A stretch of DNA of 64,000 nt, taken from assembly GCF_022095695.1 (NCBI RefSeq), contig NZ_JAIFZM010000010.1, positions 102,849-166,848 of the forward strand, given 5' to 3'. Position numbers and translations under genes: made by a program. The DNA comes from Oceanobacillus jordanicus (GTDB lineage Bacteria; Bacillota; Bacilli; Bacillales; Amphibacillaceae). Below are positions 17,508 through 26,491 of the stretch, piece by piece. Within the stretch, counting starts at the first letter, position 1, and the number at the start of each line of letters is the position of its first letter. The notes beneath the pieces were generated by a model. It did no database searches. It was not told where the DNA came from and saw only the letters and a program-made list of their open reading frames with translations.

Positions 17508-18250
17508 TCAGCTGTTTTTGAAGCCTCCTTCTCCCGTATCGGTTGTTAATAAATAGTCATGCTCACGAATGGCTACATAAAAAATATTGCTTTGATCGGA
17601 ATATCCGGCTTGTGTCAGCTCTTTTTTTAACCACTTTTCGTCTTTGTTAATAATTTTCAAATTGTCATGCTGAATTTTTCCCTCGAGAATAACTGTTATT
17701 GGAAGTCCTTGGTCTGCTGTATCTATTTTTAATTGCTTAGGGGTAACAGGGGCGGCTTCCTGTTTCGGAAGTACACTAATCTCGCCGCTTGGTTCTATAA
17801 TGGCATAGTCAATATGCGTTACATCCGAGTATCCTTTTTCCCGGATATATGATAACAATCCAGCTAATGTGATATGAGATCGCTTTAAGTTGTCTCTAAT
17901 AAGTTTTCCATGTTTGATTACAATTGTTGGTTTCCAATGAAAAGCTTATTTAACCGGTTGACAAGTGTAAGTTTGGAAAAGGTAATATGAACCAGACCAA
18001 TAACAATGATTGTTGTAATTGTATGGGTAATATTCTTTGCGACCAGCGAGCTGACAGCAAGTGTAACAACAAAAAACATCCCCGCTAAATCGTGAGCCGT
18101 TAATTGAGCAAAGGCTGATTTTCCCATAACTCGGATAATGATAATGGTTATAATATATAATAAAATAGCTTTTCCTATATGGGGTCTCACCAACATTTCG
18201 CGTAAAACATACGCTAAGCAAAATTTAACAAGGAAATTTATGTTTTTCAT
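17508..18250 (-). pseudogene. DUF421 (YetF-like) membrane protein, frameshifted
   Basis: The N-terminal part (18250-17918) has membrane helices and the family motif VMGKSAFAQLTAHDL. The C-terminal part (17858-17508) carries DYAIIEPSGEISVLPKQ and ends GGFKNS. Between them the reading GKPTIVIKHGKLIRDNLKR is recovered if one A is added in GGAAACC near 17934, so a single-base deletion split the gene. Without it the protein would be about 248 residues, a normal DUF421 length. It lies directly upstream of a DUF1657 gene. The first start has no strong ribosome site. Confidence 0.82.
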
Positions 18251-18604
18251 ACTTTAAGAAATTAAAATACTTTCAGAAACTTAGTATTGTGATAGTTATT
18301 GAACATTTTAAAAAGGAGTAATCTCCAACAAATCCTCTATCTATACGGGTGTTCAGCAACTCCTAATTTTCTGAACAAACTTTTAACGTATGTTTTTAGC
18401 TTTTTGTTGGTAGTACCCCAAAAAAGCATACTGTCCTATAAATTATCTTGAATTCAAGTCTTATAAAAACGGGGGCTTTTCTACAATAACGGGGAGTCCC
18501 TGCTCCTATAGGTATTACAATAGAAATAATTTTTAGACAGTCAGAAGGTGGATTAAAAGATAAGTTATAGTCAAAGCGACCTTCAATTTAAACGGCTATA
18601 TTTT
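18251..18604. other. Gene-free stretch
   Basis: About 350 bases without a supported frame. An AAAAAGGAG sequence near 18311 has no start codon after it. Nothing else is visible. Confidence 0.35.
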
Positions 18605-18846
18605 AATGCTGACTTGGAGAAACAGTCGGTCCTCCTGAACCAATTACAGGGGGACTCTTACACAAAATGTATCTAATAAAAACAACAAAAGGTAAATATG
18701 CGATAAAATTATTGAATCCAGAAATAATTAAAAGACCAGATGCAATGACGAACTATATAAACTCTGAAAAATTGCAAACCTTGTTTCCAACAATATACCG
18801 GCACTCTCAGCAAATATTATTAACGGTAAATATGTTAATGAAATAA
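18605..18846 (+). pseudogene. Phosphotransferase (APH/choline kinase-like) N-terminal fragment
   Basis: The plus strand reads ADLEKQSVLLNQLQGDSYTK and, after a frame change at about 18660, MYLIKTTKGKYAIKLLNPEI then MTNYINSEKL. The lysine in GKYAIK is the nucleotide-binding lysine expected in aminoglycoside phosphotransferase-type kinases. The rest of the enzyme is missing. Tentative assignment from short motifs. Confidence 0.4.
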
Positions 18847-18865
18847 AAATAACCAGTTCTATATA

Positions 18866-19072
18866 GTGGCTGTAATCAGAAGGGTGATTGGCCAGATTAT
18901 GGATACTGAAACCACTTTTCCTATTATCGGAGTGGTAGTGGAATTAATCAATTCTAACGAAACGATCGTTGACTCCGCGATTACAGACGAAAAAGAATTA
19001 TTCCGGCTCGAAGATGTGTCGGGCGTTTTTAATGATGACTCCAGGACTCAGTTCAGTATTTATTGTCATTAA
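18866..19072 (+). pseudogene. Carboxypeptidase-regulatory-like beta domain fragment
   Basis: The peptide contains VIGQIMDTETTFPIIGVVVE, then IVDSAITDEKELFRLEDVS, the repeat pattern of prealbumin-like/carboxypeptidase regulatory-like domains found on surface or spore proteins. There is no ribosome site or signal, and the frame is truncated on both sides, so it is probably a gene remnant. Confidence 0.35.
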
Positions 19073-19149
19073 TTAAGGCCTATATCTTGATATCAAATCT
19101 TCCGGATAATAAGAGGGGTTTTTTCATACAATATTTCGGAGGTGAAAAA

Positions 19150-19584
19150 ATGACGAGAATAAAATACACAAGTACCGACGTTGCCTTAATGGCAAGAATG
19201 ATGAGAGCGGAAGCCGTAGGAGAAGGGAAACAAGGAATGTTGTATGTCGGAAATGTAATTGTTAATCGTGGCGTAGCGGATTGTTTAGATTTTAGAGATG
19301 TAAGAACAATTCGCCAAGTTATTTTTCAAGTACAAGGAGGAAATTATTCTTTTGAAGCTGTCCAAAAAGGAAATGTATTCTATCAAAGAGCGAGATCAGT
19401 TGAAAAAAGATTAGCAAAAAAGAATTTGGAATTTTGGAGGCAGCACCCGGCGAAATATTCTCTTTGGTATTTCAATCCAGACGGTCCATGTCCTCCAACA
19501 TGGTACGGTCAGCCTTTTGCTGGTCAATATAAAAATCATTGTTATTATGAACCAGCAGCTGGAACATGTGCCAGTGTTTATTAA
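19150..19584 (+). CDS. cwlJ: Spore cortex-lytic enzyme CwlJ
   Basis: The start is ATG 19150 behind GGAGGTG. The 144-residue product has no signal peptide and runs through the SleB/CwlJ hydrolase domain: ARMMRAEAVGEGKQGMLYVG with the catalytic glutamate, NVIVNRGVADCLDFRDVRTI, FEAVQKGN, FYQRAR, KYSLWYFNPDGPCPPTWYGQ and HCYYEPAAGTCASVY. Length and motifs equal Bacillus CwlJ, which degrades cortex peptidoglycan in germination and is triggered by calcium-dipicolinate. CwlJ normally needs GerQ for localisation; no gerQ is visible in this window. On the transposon it lies near the spoVA and ger operons, so dipicolinate channel, receptor and cortex hydrolase travel together. Confidence 0.92.
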   Translation: MTRIKYTSTDVALMARMMRAEAVGEGKQGMLYVGNVIVNRGVADCLDFRDVRTIRQVIFQVQGGNYSFEAVQKGNVFYQRARSVEKRLAKKNLEFWRQHPAKYSLWYFNPDGPCPPTWYGQPFAGQYKNHCYYEPAAGTCASVY

Positions 19585-19861
19585 GTTATTATGTTTATCC
19601 AAGTATACAAGTTTATGAAATATTGTAATTAAACCACAGGAGATTATCGGTATAGATCGAAATGAAATAAAAAAGTTGAGGCTATGGAGAGAAGAGGAAT
19701 TTTAGTTTTGGGTTAGATTTGAAGGTGAATATGGAAATGGTCGGACCTGTAAGAAAGGTTACTGAATAAAGCTTATAAGCCCGTTTTAGTCATTTAGGCG
19801 GTGTCAAAACTAAATGTTTATAATACAACGCTTAAAATTTGTCTGAGAGGGTGCGTGTTTC

Positions 19862-20161
19862 ATGTCTGGTTATGAAAGTTCTTATAGAAATACAGAATTT
19901 ATTCAGTCATCTAATGGAGAGATTATCAGCAAACGTTGCCGTGACTTTCATAACTTTAAAGAAGGTCTTGCAGGAAAACACGGTAAGTGCCGATGGTGTA
20001 GGAATGAAATAAATAAAAAGTATTTTCAAGATAATAGAGAATAGTTGAATCAATGTAACAGTCGCTATTACTTGGAACACAAAGAAAAAGCTGCAGAATA
20101 TCATAAACGTCACTATACTGAGAATAAAGAGAGGTTATCCCTTAGAAAAAAGAAATACTAA
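19862..20161 (+). pseudogene. Small zinc-finger-like protein split by an in-frame TAG
   Basis: The frame from 19862 encodes CRDFHNFKEGLAGKHGKCRW followed by CRNEINKKYFQDNRE and a TAG at 20042-20044. The same frame continues LNQCNSRYYLEHKEKAAEYH and KRHYTENKERLSLRKKKY to TAA at 20161. The C-x2-C spacing and the tyrosine/lysine-rich repeats (YYLEHKEKAAEYHK) are typical of small phage-type proteins related to HNH or zinc-ribbon families. The tail would be in frame if the single stop were read through. Probably decayed. Confidence 0.5.
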
Positions 20162-20201
20162 CCAGGATAAAAAAAGCCAGAAATGAATAAGTAAAGTACA
20201 C

Positions 20202-20239
20202 AAAAAAAGCGTCCCAGAAAAATTTATTCCCAGGACGTC
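20202..20239 (-). terminator. Terminator of the germination receptor operon
   Basis: On the minus strand a hairpin (ACGTCC / GGACGC with inner pairing) lies directly after the GerC stop codon and is followed by seven T. Confidence 0.65.
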
Positions 20240-20241
20240 AT

Positions 20242-21327
20242 TTAGGAAGTAATTCCTGTTTCAATTATTTCTACGTCAATTTTCACGTCTACGGGAACGG
20301 TAGGATAAACATCTTCCCATTTTTTCAAATCAAAATGTTCCCTGCGATTCTTCAGATCATTACCCAAACCCAGGGGGTCGATTTTTAATTCCTGGAACCG
20401 CTCGATCATTTCGATACATTGAGCTTGTAACGATTTCTCAAAATCCTTTTCCATACTTTTAATTACGGGTCCATTCAGCATTAAATTGATGTTTTGCACT
20501 TCATTTATAAATCCTTTAATTTTAATATCCAGCAGGAACTTAGGATGTTCTATCCCATCTATGACATGATAAGTCACTCTGGAACCGATGTTCTCCAAAA
20601 CTATATGTTCTTCCTTGTATTTGATTCCTTTTGTTCCTCTATTAAAATCTTGTTTCATAATTTTAAAATTGAATGCTTCCGAATAAGGTAAACTGTGGAC
20701 CATCTTTGCCCCATCGAAAAAAGCGATTCCATCTATTTCAACTTGACTGTCTGTTCTTTTAATGAGCGGGAGAAAGGGATCCATGCCGTCAGCATAATAA
20801 GCATATAAAAACTTATGCAAATTTGTTTCAGGAAAGTTACTTTGATTTATATTTTGTTTAATCAAGCCGGTTATATATTTAGAGGTTGTTTCACTTTCAC
20901 TGTACTTAGCCTCAATAAGTCCTTGTGTCTCACCTTTTACGACACTGAGTAAAATATTTCGGCCGATTATAGGGTCCCTCCCTAAGAAATCGATCATATT
21001 TTTCAGCCCATTCTTAGCAAGCTCTTCATTGAATAAAGAAAGCTCTAACTTACCAATAGATATCGGTTTAGATAACTTTCTTTGAATATTTTCATGGGCC
21101 TCTTTCACAGAGTGATCAACAGCAGACTGAAATTTTTCAGTAGGTGTTCCACTAGATTCACCCCTTCCGTATTGTGGAACAGCTACTGTAGCTTTCAACC
21201 GATCTTCGTCCACAAAATCATACCCTGCGACCCGTATGATAGCCCGATCTTCTACACTATATGTTTCGGCACAACCAGTGAGGAACATGATGCCAATTAT
21301 CACCATTACACTAATATTATTTTTCAA
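20242..21327 (-). CDS. GerA-type germinant receptor, C subunit (Ger(x)C lipoprotein)
   Basis: The 361-residue product has a lipoprotein signal ending FLTGC (Cys19). It then follows the Ger(x)C pattern: ESSGTPTEKFQSAVDHSVKE, LELSLFNEELAKNGLKNMID, DPIIGRNILLSVVKGETQGL and a C-terminal domain ending DVYPTVPVDVKIDVEI. The C subunit sits on the outer face of the spore inner membrane and is needed for receptor function. The gene overlaps the B-subunit gene by 4 bp and ends the operon before a terminator. The germinant cannot be predicted. Confidence 0.9.
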   Translation of the reverse strand: MKNNISVMVIIGIMFLTGCAETYSVEDRAIIRVAGYDFVDEDRLKATVAVPQYGRGESSGTPTEKFQSAVDHSVKEAHENIQRKLSKPISIGKLELSLFNEELAKNGLKNMIDFLGRDPIIGRNILLSVVKGETQGLIEAKYSESETTSKYITGLIKQNINQSNFPETNLHKFLYAYYADGMDPFLPLIKRTDSQVEIDGIAFFDGAKMVHSLPYSEAFNFKIMKQDFNRGTKGIKYKEEHIVLENIGSRVTYHVIDGIEHPKFLLDIKIKGFINEVQNINLMLNGPVIKSMEKDFEKSLQAQCIEMIERFQELKIDPLGLGNDLKNRREHFDLKKWEDVYPTVPVDVKIDVEIIETGITS

Positions 21328-22436
21328 TTTGTATCCCTCACTTTATCTCTTGCCTTTTTAAAAAGAAAGAGGACAGGAATATACATTAAGACATAAAATC
21401 CTATCATATTTGCAATGTCATTCAGTTCCTTGATTTGTTGGCGCTCGTCCAACATGATTGTAGCCACATAAAGAATGAGACAATAAATCCCCACCATATA
21501 GGTTTGCCTTATATTAAACATTCTTTTTGGGATACGGCTTGCCGCCCACAAGGCGAGACATATGTTTGGTATGACTACAAACAGCCAAAGGGCTATACCG
21601 ATGAACTCAAAACGTTCAACAAAAGGAAATTCTACAATTTTCCAAAGCGATATTGTTGCCCAATTCACTTGATCCAATTGTTTTTCACTGAAATAAATGA
21701 AAGCTATGATAGCACTGATCACATAGATGATAGTGGTAAAAAAAACGCCATAGTGCGCCCATTTCTTTGACTGCTCGGGGTTTTTGATAAAAGGATAAAA
21801 GACCAATAATAACTCAAACCCCAGAAAGCCTAAAATGCTCGTTTTAGCTGAACTAAGCAGCTCGACTAAGGTATGGTCGATAATTGGAAATACATTATTG
21901 ATATCTCCAGCTTGAATAGGAAAAAATTTGAGCCATAGAAGGGGCAGTGCCAACAGGACACTGATCAGACATAGACCGGTGATCAAACGGAAGCCTCCAG
22001 CTACCAAATAATAGATCAACAACAGGAGAGCCAATGTGAAAAACCATACGTTTAATTGAGGAAAAACCCATGTTTGGATGACCTCAATAAAGGTTCTAAG
22101 CACCGTTAATGTCAATAGCAGTACATATAAACTGAAAATAATGCTTAAAAATCCACCGATATATTTGCCAAACGTCTCTTCATGTATAGATACGATATCA
22201 CCTTTGCTGTTCTGAAGAATGTTATAAACTATCCAAAGCAGCAGATGAATAGCTGCCCCTGCAATCAAAAGACTGATCCAGGCATCATAACCAGCGTCTC
22301 TGGCAATATACGTTTCAAAACTAAGTATTCCTACCCCGAGTTGCATAGCATGAATCAGGAAGAAAACAAAAAACGGGGTAACCAATAGGTTTTCAGGAAC
22401 ATGAAGATCGATCTTGGATTGCCTCTTTTTATTCAT
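21324..22436 (-). CDS. GerA-type germinant receptor, B subunit
   Basis: The start is ATG 22436 (MNKKRQSKIDLHVPEN), preceded by AAGAGGGATATC; a more upstream ATG would lie inside the A-subunit gene. The 370-residue protein has about ten membrane segments of the APC-type amino acid permease fold, starting PFFVFFLIHAMQLGVGILSF with the family GVGILSFE motif. B subunits bind the germinant (known for GerAB with L-alanine). The gene overlaps gerA by 8 bp and gerC by 4 bp, so the operon is translationally coupled. Confidence 0.9.
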   Translation of the reverse strand: MNKKRQSKIDLHVPENLLVTPFFVFFLIHAMQLGVGILSFETYIARDAGYDAWISLLIAGAAIHLLLWIVYNILQNSKGDIVSIHEETFGKYIGGFLSIIFSLYVLLLTLTVLRTFIEVIQTWVFPQLNVWFFTLALLLLIYYLVAGGFRLITGLCLISVLLALPLLWLKFFPIQAGDINNVFPIIDHTLVELLSSAKTSILGFLGFELLLVFYPFIKNPEQSKKWAHYGVFFTTIIYVISAIIAFIYFSEKQLDQVNWATISLWKIVEFPFVERFEFIGIALWLFVVIPNICLALWAASRIPKRMFNIRQTYMVGIYCLILYVATIMLDERQQIKELNDIANMIGFYVLMYIPVLFLFKKARDKVRDTN

Positions 22437-23922
22437 CGATATCCCTCTTCTTATTGGCATCAGACGGTTGTAACCGCTCTGATTTTAATGGTCGTGTCTG
22501 TATAGGCCGTTGTGTTTGTTTATTGAATGGCAAACGAATGAATGCATCCTTCAAATCTGTGAATCTTAATGGATAAATCGGTGCAAAAAATGGTGTACCT
22601 ATCGATTGTAGCTTTATTAAATGACCGATAAAGAGTGCCATCACCATGGAAACACCAATCAATCCCCATAATTGCGCCCCAATAATGAATGGGAATCGAA
22701 CCAGGCGTATCGTGTTACTGATTTGATAGACCGGTGTAGTAAATGACGCCAAAGCGCTTAATGCTACGATGATTAACAATACATTACTCGTAAGCCCTGC
22801 GTCTACGGCGGCGGTTCCAATAACGATACCACCGACGATACCAATTGTTTGGCCGATTTTTGTAGGCAGTCGTGCCCCGGCTTCTCTAAGTAACTCGATG
22901 GTGAGCTCTAAAATAATCACTTCGAGTATTGGTGGGAATGGAATATCAGCCCTTGAAGATATGATGGTAGCTAATAATTCTTCTGGAATCATCTCATGGT
23001 GATGTGTGAGTATAGCTACATAAAGTGATGTACTTAAAACAGAAAACAATACAGCGAACAATCGGATTAACCGAAAAACTGTAGCCAAATGCCACGGCAT
23101 AAAGTAGTCATCTGAAGCAGAGAAAAATTCAACAATAGTCGTTGGGCATGTTAGTGCATGAGGAGAACCGTCCACAAGTATGGCTATTTTCCCTTCCACG
23201 AGAGCCTCTGTCATTCTGTCTGGCCGTTCTGTATCTAATAATTGAGGAAATGGAGAATTGGAGTTGTCTGCAATCATTTGCGCGATATAAGAGCTATCAA
23301 TCATTTGATCATAATCAATTTCTTTCAAGCGCTGCATCACTGTATTTATATTTATCTCATTAGCTATCCCGTCTATATAAACCACTGCAACACGGGTGTT
23401 TGTCAGTTTACCTATGGATAATTCTTTTACTGTAAGCTCAGGTAATGGAACACGCTTACGTATTAAATTCATGTTCTTATCCAAGGACTCGACAAATGCC
23501 TCTTTCGGTCCGACGACACTGAATTCTATTTCAGGAATGCTTACCTTTCGACCTACCTTTGTACTTGCTGGTATAAGAAGTACCTGATTGTCATTCTCTG
23601 TCATCTGTATAACGACATAACCTTGTAAAACTTTCTCTTTTATTTTCTCTGCTTGGTCTGTAATAGAAATGTTTTCAACAGTAATGGCTTCTTTTATTTT
23701 CTCCAGAGAGTGTAAATCAGCGTTTTTTAAGCCTGGTAAAATAGATTCATTTAATATTTTGGGATCAGCCATAGTTTTGAGATAAGAAATGACACAAGGG
23801 GTTGGCCCTGTATGATGATAGACCAAAAAGTCCTTTGATTCTTTCAATTTTTTATAAAGGGTTTGTATTGTGCCTGCTTTATTAAGTTGTTGGTTTCTTC
23901 CCCTTCTTTCCCATTTTCCCAT
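22429..23922 (-). CDS. GerA-type germinant receptor, A subunit
   Basis: The start is ATG 23922 (MGKWERRGRNQQLNKAG), which has AAGGAG seven bases upstream; a longer reading from 24000 has no ribosome site. The 497-residue protein has the soluble GerA N-terminal domain (DFLVYHHTGPTPCVISYLKT; VYIDGIANEININTVMQRLK), the marker ERPDRMTEALVEGKIAILVDGS in part, then PFPPILEVIILELTIELLRE and membrane helices in the C-terminal 250 residues. A subunits form the ring-like channel of the receptor in the spore inner membrane. The operon order A-B-C is standard. Confidence 0.92.
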   Translation of the reverse strand: MGKWERRGRNQQLNKAGTIQTLYKKLKESKDFLVYHHTGPTPCVISYLKTMADPKILNESILPGLKNADLHSLEKIKEAITVENISITDQAEKIKEKVLQGYVVIQMTENDNQVLLIPASTKVGRKVSIPEIEFSVVGPKEAFVESLDKNMNLIRKRVPLPELTVKELSIGKLTNTRVAVVYIDGIANEININTVMQRLKEIDYDQMIDSSYIAQMIADNSNSPFPQLLDTERPDRMTEALVEGKIAILVDGSPHALTCPTTIVEFFSASDDYFMPWHLATVFRLIRLFAVLFSVLSTSLYVAILTHHHEMIPEELLATIISSRADIPFPPILEVIILELTIELLREAGARLPTKIGQTIGIVGGIVIGTAAVDAGLTSNVLLIIVALSALASFTTPVYQISNTIRLVRFPFIIGAQLWGLIGVSMVMALFIGHLIKLQSIGTPFFAPIYPLRFTDLKDAFIRLPFNKQTQRPIQTRPLKSERLQPSDANKKRDIDE

Positions 23923-24046
23923 ATGAAATCTCCTTGTAGAGGACTGTTTTCTGTCTTCATTCTTGCCACATGAATTATAAGTTATACCCTTATAGGGCAA
24001 GATAGTTTTAGAGTTTTATAAATAAAAATGGAGGAGAAAAGAATAT

Positions 24047-24217
24047 ATGTTAGTGGCATACTTGAGCCCCTTGATTATTTTAGTATTATTTTTCCTGTCT
24101 ACTTTCTTTCTAGTTGAACTGGCTGCAAAGCTCTTTCTATACGCTTGCTTGACCTGTCTTGTGTTTCTCCCTATCATACTGGTGTATATAGAGGAAGTAA
24201 AAGAAAACAATAAATAG
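24047..24217 (+). CDS. Two-helix micro-protein divergent from the germination operon (56 aa)
   Basis: The ATG at 24047 follows GGAGGAG, a near-perfect ribosome site. The product begins MLVAYLSPLIILVLFFLSTF and has a second hydrophobic stretch (LFLYACLTCLVFLPIILVYI) and a short charged end (EEVKENNK). It is read away from gerA; the start codons are 125 bp apart. Many Ger loci encode a D subunit of about 60-80 residues with two membrane helices that modulates receptor function; this protein has that architecture but a divergent orientation. D-subunit identity is inference. A terminator follows at 24256. Confidence 0.6.
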   Translation: MLVAYLSPLIILVLFFLSTFFLVELAAKLFLYACLTCLVFLPIILVYIEEVKENNK

Positions 24218-24255
24218 GCTAGTAAGAACAAAATCGCTAACGCGATTAACTACCC

Positions 24256-24292
24256 GCCCAGATGAGGGCTATTTATCTGGGCCGTTTCCTTT
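24256..24292 (+). terminator. Terminator after the two-helix micro-protein gene
   Basis: GCCCAGAT / ATCTGGGC 8-bp stem, 11-base loop, then CGTTTCCTTTT on the plus strand. Confidence 0.65.
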
Positions 24293-24388
24293 TCAATTAT
24301 TGTGCCTTGCCTTTTTTCAATAGCAAAGACATTGCTTTGCAAAAACGGCTCTATTCTACCCATTCATTAATGTTAGCTTGATGGGAAT

Positions 24389-24426
24389 GGGGGAGTGTCA
24401 GGAAAATGCGGATTTGCGACGTTATG
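24389..24426 (+). repeat. Third, degenerate Tn3-type terminal repeat
   Basis: Starts GGGGGAGTGTCAGGAAAATG and continues GCGGATTTGCGACG; five differences from the intact 38-bp ends. Same orientation as 769-806. Confidence 0.8.
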
Positions 24427-24440
24427 GAAATTCTAATATT

Positions 24441-24487
24441 AAAAAGCCTAATTTCTCAGCATAAAAATTGAGAAATTAGGCTTTTTT
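24441..24487. terminator. Terminator hairpin inside the third terminal repeat
   Basis: A 15-bp stem (AAGCCTAATTTCTCA / TGAGAAATTAGGCTT) flanked by A and T runs, so it can act in both directions. A similar hairpin lies at 32121-32165 inside the right end. Confidence 0.75.
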
Positions 24488-24635
24488 CGTTGTTACATTA
24501 AAGCGTCCGATTATGGAAGACCCAAGAGTAACAAACACTCTATCAGACAAATTCTTAACACCCATTCTATGGGAAACGTTCAATTTTGTTTTAAACAGTG
24601 AATCTCTTTTATATCCACATAATATTCACCAAGAA

Positions 24636-25315
24636 TTATTTGGGACTTATATGTATCCCTTCGCTCTCTCGCCAATCTGCGTAGAGTATACGCTTTACAT
24701 TATCATATCCATTGGTAGTTAATTGGTTATCTAACCACTGTTGATCAAATCCGAGTTCATGTAAATTATCCCATAAAATTTCCCCATCTATAATTAACGA
24801 TGTTGGGAGGTCTACTGGACTTTCTGGAAGGGATCTTGCTTATCTGGTTTTTGATACTTGGATTGTAATAATATACTTATTTGTCCATTAGCTTCCAATA
24901 TACCGTATTTGACTTCGCGAACTGAAAAAACATTATTTTGACGGAGTATACTCAATACTTGATTTACATCCAATTTGTTTTTCTTAAGTAACTTTCGATC
25001 CATGACTCCATCCCGAATGATGATGTTAGGATCGCCTAATAAGAGAGAACGTGTCGATTTATTTTTTAGAGTCAAAAACTCTATTCCCAACATAAGAAGC
25101 GTCCACAATCCGATGGCATATAAAAAATGAAAAATCCCTACCTTATCTTCATAAATGGTATTTCCTAAAAAATCTCCAAGTACTAACACAAAAACTAAGT
25201 GAAACGGGGTTAACTGATAGATGGATGTTCTGCCTGTTACGATAATGATAAAAAATAAAGTGGCAAAACCAACGATGGCTTTGATCGTCAGTAAACCAAT
25301 ATTAACTTCTTCCAA
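24636..25315 (-). pseudogene. DUF421 (YetF-like) gene, frameshifted; left-arm copy
   Basis: This is an inverted, diverged copy of the intact gene at 31352-32035. The N-terminal 168 or so residues are open from the TTG at 25315 (EEVNIGLLTIKAIVGFATLF, YQLTPFHLVFVLVLGDFLGN). Near 24828 four bases are missing relative to the intact copy (AGATCCCTTCC against AGATCTCAATCTTCC), which shifts the frame. The remaining 60 codons can still be followed in the new frame to a TAA at 24636-24638. Membrane helices and the conserved VKYGILEANGQISI are intact before the break. Confidence 0.85.
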
Positions 25316-25338
25316 AGTTTTTTCCTCCAATTTAAATT

Positions 25339-25486
25339 TTACTTAGTTGTAAGATCTTGAGCTTGAGATAATAGGCTAGTTTTAGTATTAAAGCTCGAGT
25401 TACAATTCCAACAATGATGTATAGAGCTTATCTTCTAATAAACGTATTTCCTTAAGATTTTCAAATATATTATTTATTGATATCAC
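25339..25486 (-). pseudogene. CBO0543-family gene remnant with a large internal deletion
   Basis: Both ends match the intact gene at 30750-31328, but about 430 bp between AAGCTCTAT and ACATCATTGTTGG are missing. Only the first 20 and last 30 codons remain. Confidence 0.75.
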
Positions 25487-25572
25487 CCCTATATTTAAAT
25501 TAAAAGGAACAGCTATTTTTGAATTCATACTCTTTAAGCAGCCTTTTTGTTATTCCGTTTTATACATTTAAC

Positions 25573-26105
25573 TTATAATAAAGGAGAAAACACACGTGCA
25601 CTTTGTTCAATCATGCGCTGAGTTATGGAGCGCTGCACCAGATCGTCGACCTTCACCGGCAATGAATCACTAAGATCACGCTCGAATTGACTAGTAAGTT
25701 CTTTAACAACATCATCACTGTAAATGACTTCACACGTCTCATAATTCAGCCGGAAGCTTCTCATATCCCAGTTTGCAGCACCAGCAACTGCGATCTCATC
25801 ATCTATGCCATTTGTTTCGCATGGAGCATGCCTTTATCGTATTCGTAAATTTGAAGACCTGCCTCTATCAATTCTCCATAATAAGTTCGTTTGGCAGAGT
25901 CGACGATTTTATTTGCTACATGTCGGGGGACGAGTAACCTTATGCGTACACCTCTTGCCACGGTTGTCTTTATCGCCATCAGGATGTCTTCATCTGGAAT
26001 AAAGAACGGGGTGGTTATATCAACGGTCTGGTTCGCTTGACTTAGGCAAATGAAGTAGGTCGTTCGAACGATTGGCGTAGGAAGACCTGGATTACCTTCC
26101 AACGT
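25573..26105 (-). pseudogene. Cardiolipin synthase C-terminal half, truncated and frameshifted
   Basis: This copy matches the last 175 residues of the intact enzyme at 29080-30573 (EGNPGLPTPIVRTTYFICLS, ITTPFFIPDEDILMAIKTTV, then a C-terminal SFRLNYETCEVIYSDDV). A missing T at about 25800 shifts the frame inside the second HKD motif (HAKQM-IDDEIAVAGAANWD). Everything upstream of residue about 322 is absent and replaced at 26105 by unrelated sequence. A truncated cardiolipin synthase has been described in related spore-resistance transposons. Confidence 0.8.
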
Positions 26106-26111
26106 CTGACA

Positions 26112-26150
26112 TGAACCAGACCAATAACAATGATTGCTGTAATTGTCGGT
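26112..26150 (-). repeat. Stray 38-bp copy of a DUF421 gene segment
   Basis: ATGAACCAGACCAATAACAA and the following 18 bases match 17988-18026 inside the frameshifted DUF421 gene almost exactly. It abuts the broken cardiolipin synthase copy, so it marks a recombination junction between two parts of the transposon. Confidence 0.65.
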
Positions 26151-26491
26151 TTGATTTTGTTCCTGTCATCTTCTCTGTCAAAATTTCATTATAATTATAT
26201 TTTTCTAATAAATCCAATTGTCGTGCTAACTCTTATTTGAACTTTGACTGTAAGATTGTCATAAAACTTTTCTGTACTACATTTTTTATCTCCAATTCCT
26301 GACACCTTCCCGTTTATCAATAAATCCTCTAATTCTTTTTTAAAAGGGAAATTTTGAAAATGATACAAATAGGCCCCTACTTTTTGGTGATTAAGGACCT
26401 TAATATTGTTGTTAAGTTAAAATGTTCGTATAAAAAAGTGGAAGAAGAAGATAATATTAAAAGTAAAAAACCAATAGAAAGGACGATGAAA
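26151..26491. other. Gene-free stretch
   Basis: About 340 bases with no supported frame. It includes the upstream region of the acidic lipoprotein gene. Nothing else is visible. Confidence 0.35.

Noticed and set aside
24016..24231. Minus-strand frame of 71 codons upstream of gerA
   Set aside because: The plus-strand 56-codon gene in the same place has a near-perfect ribosome site and two membrane helices; the minus frame is its shadow.
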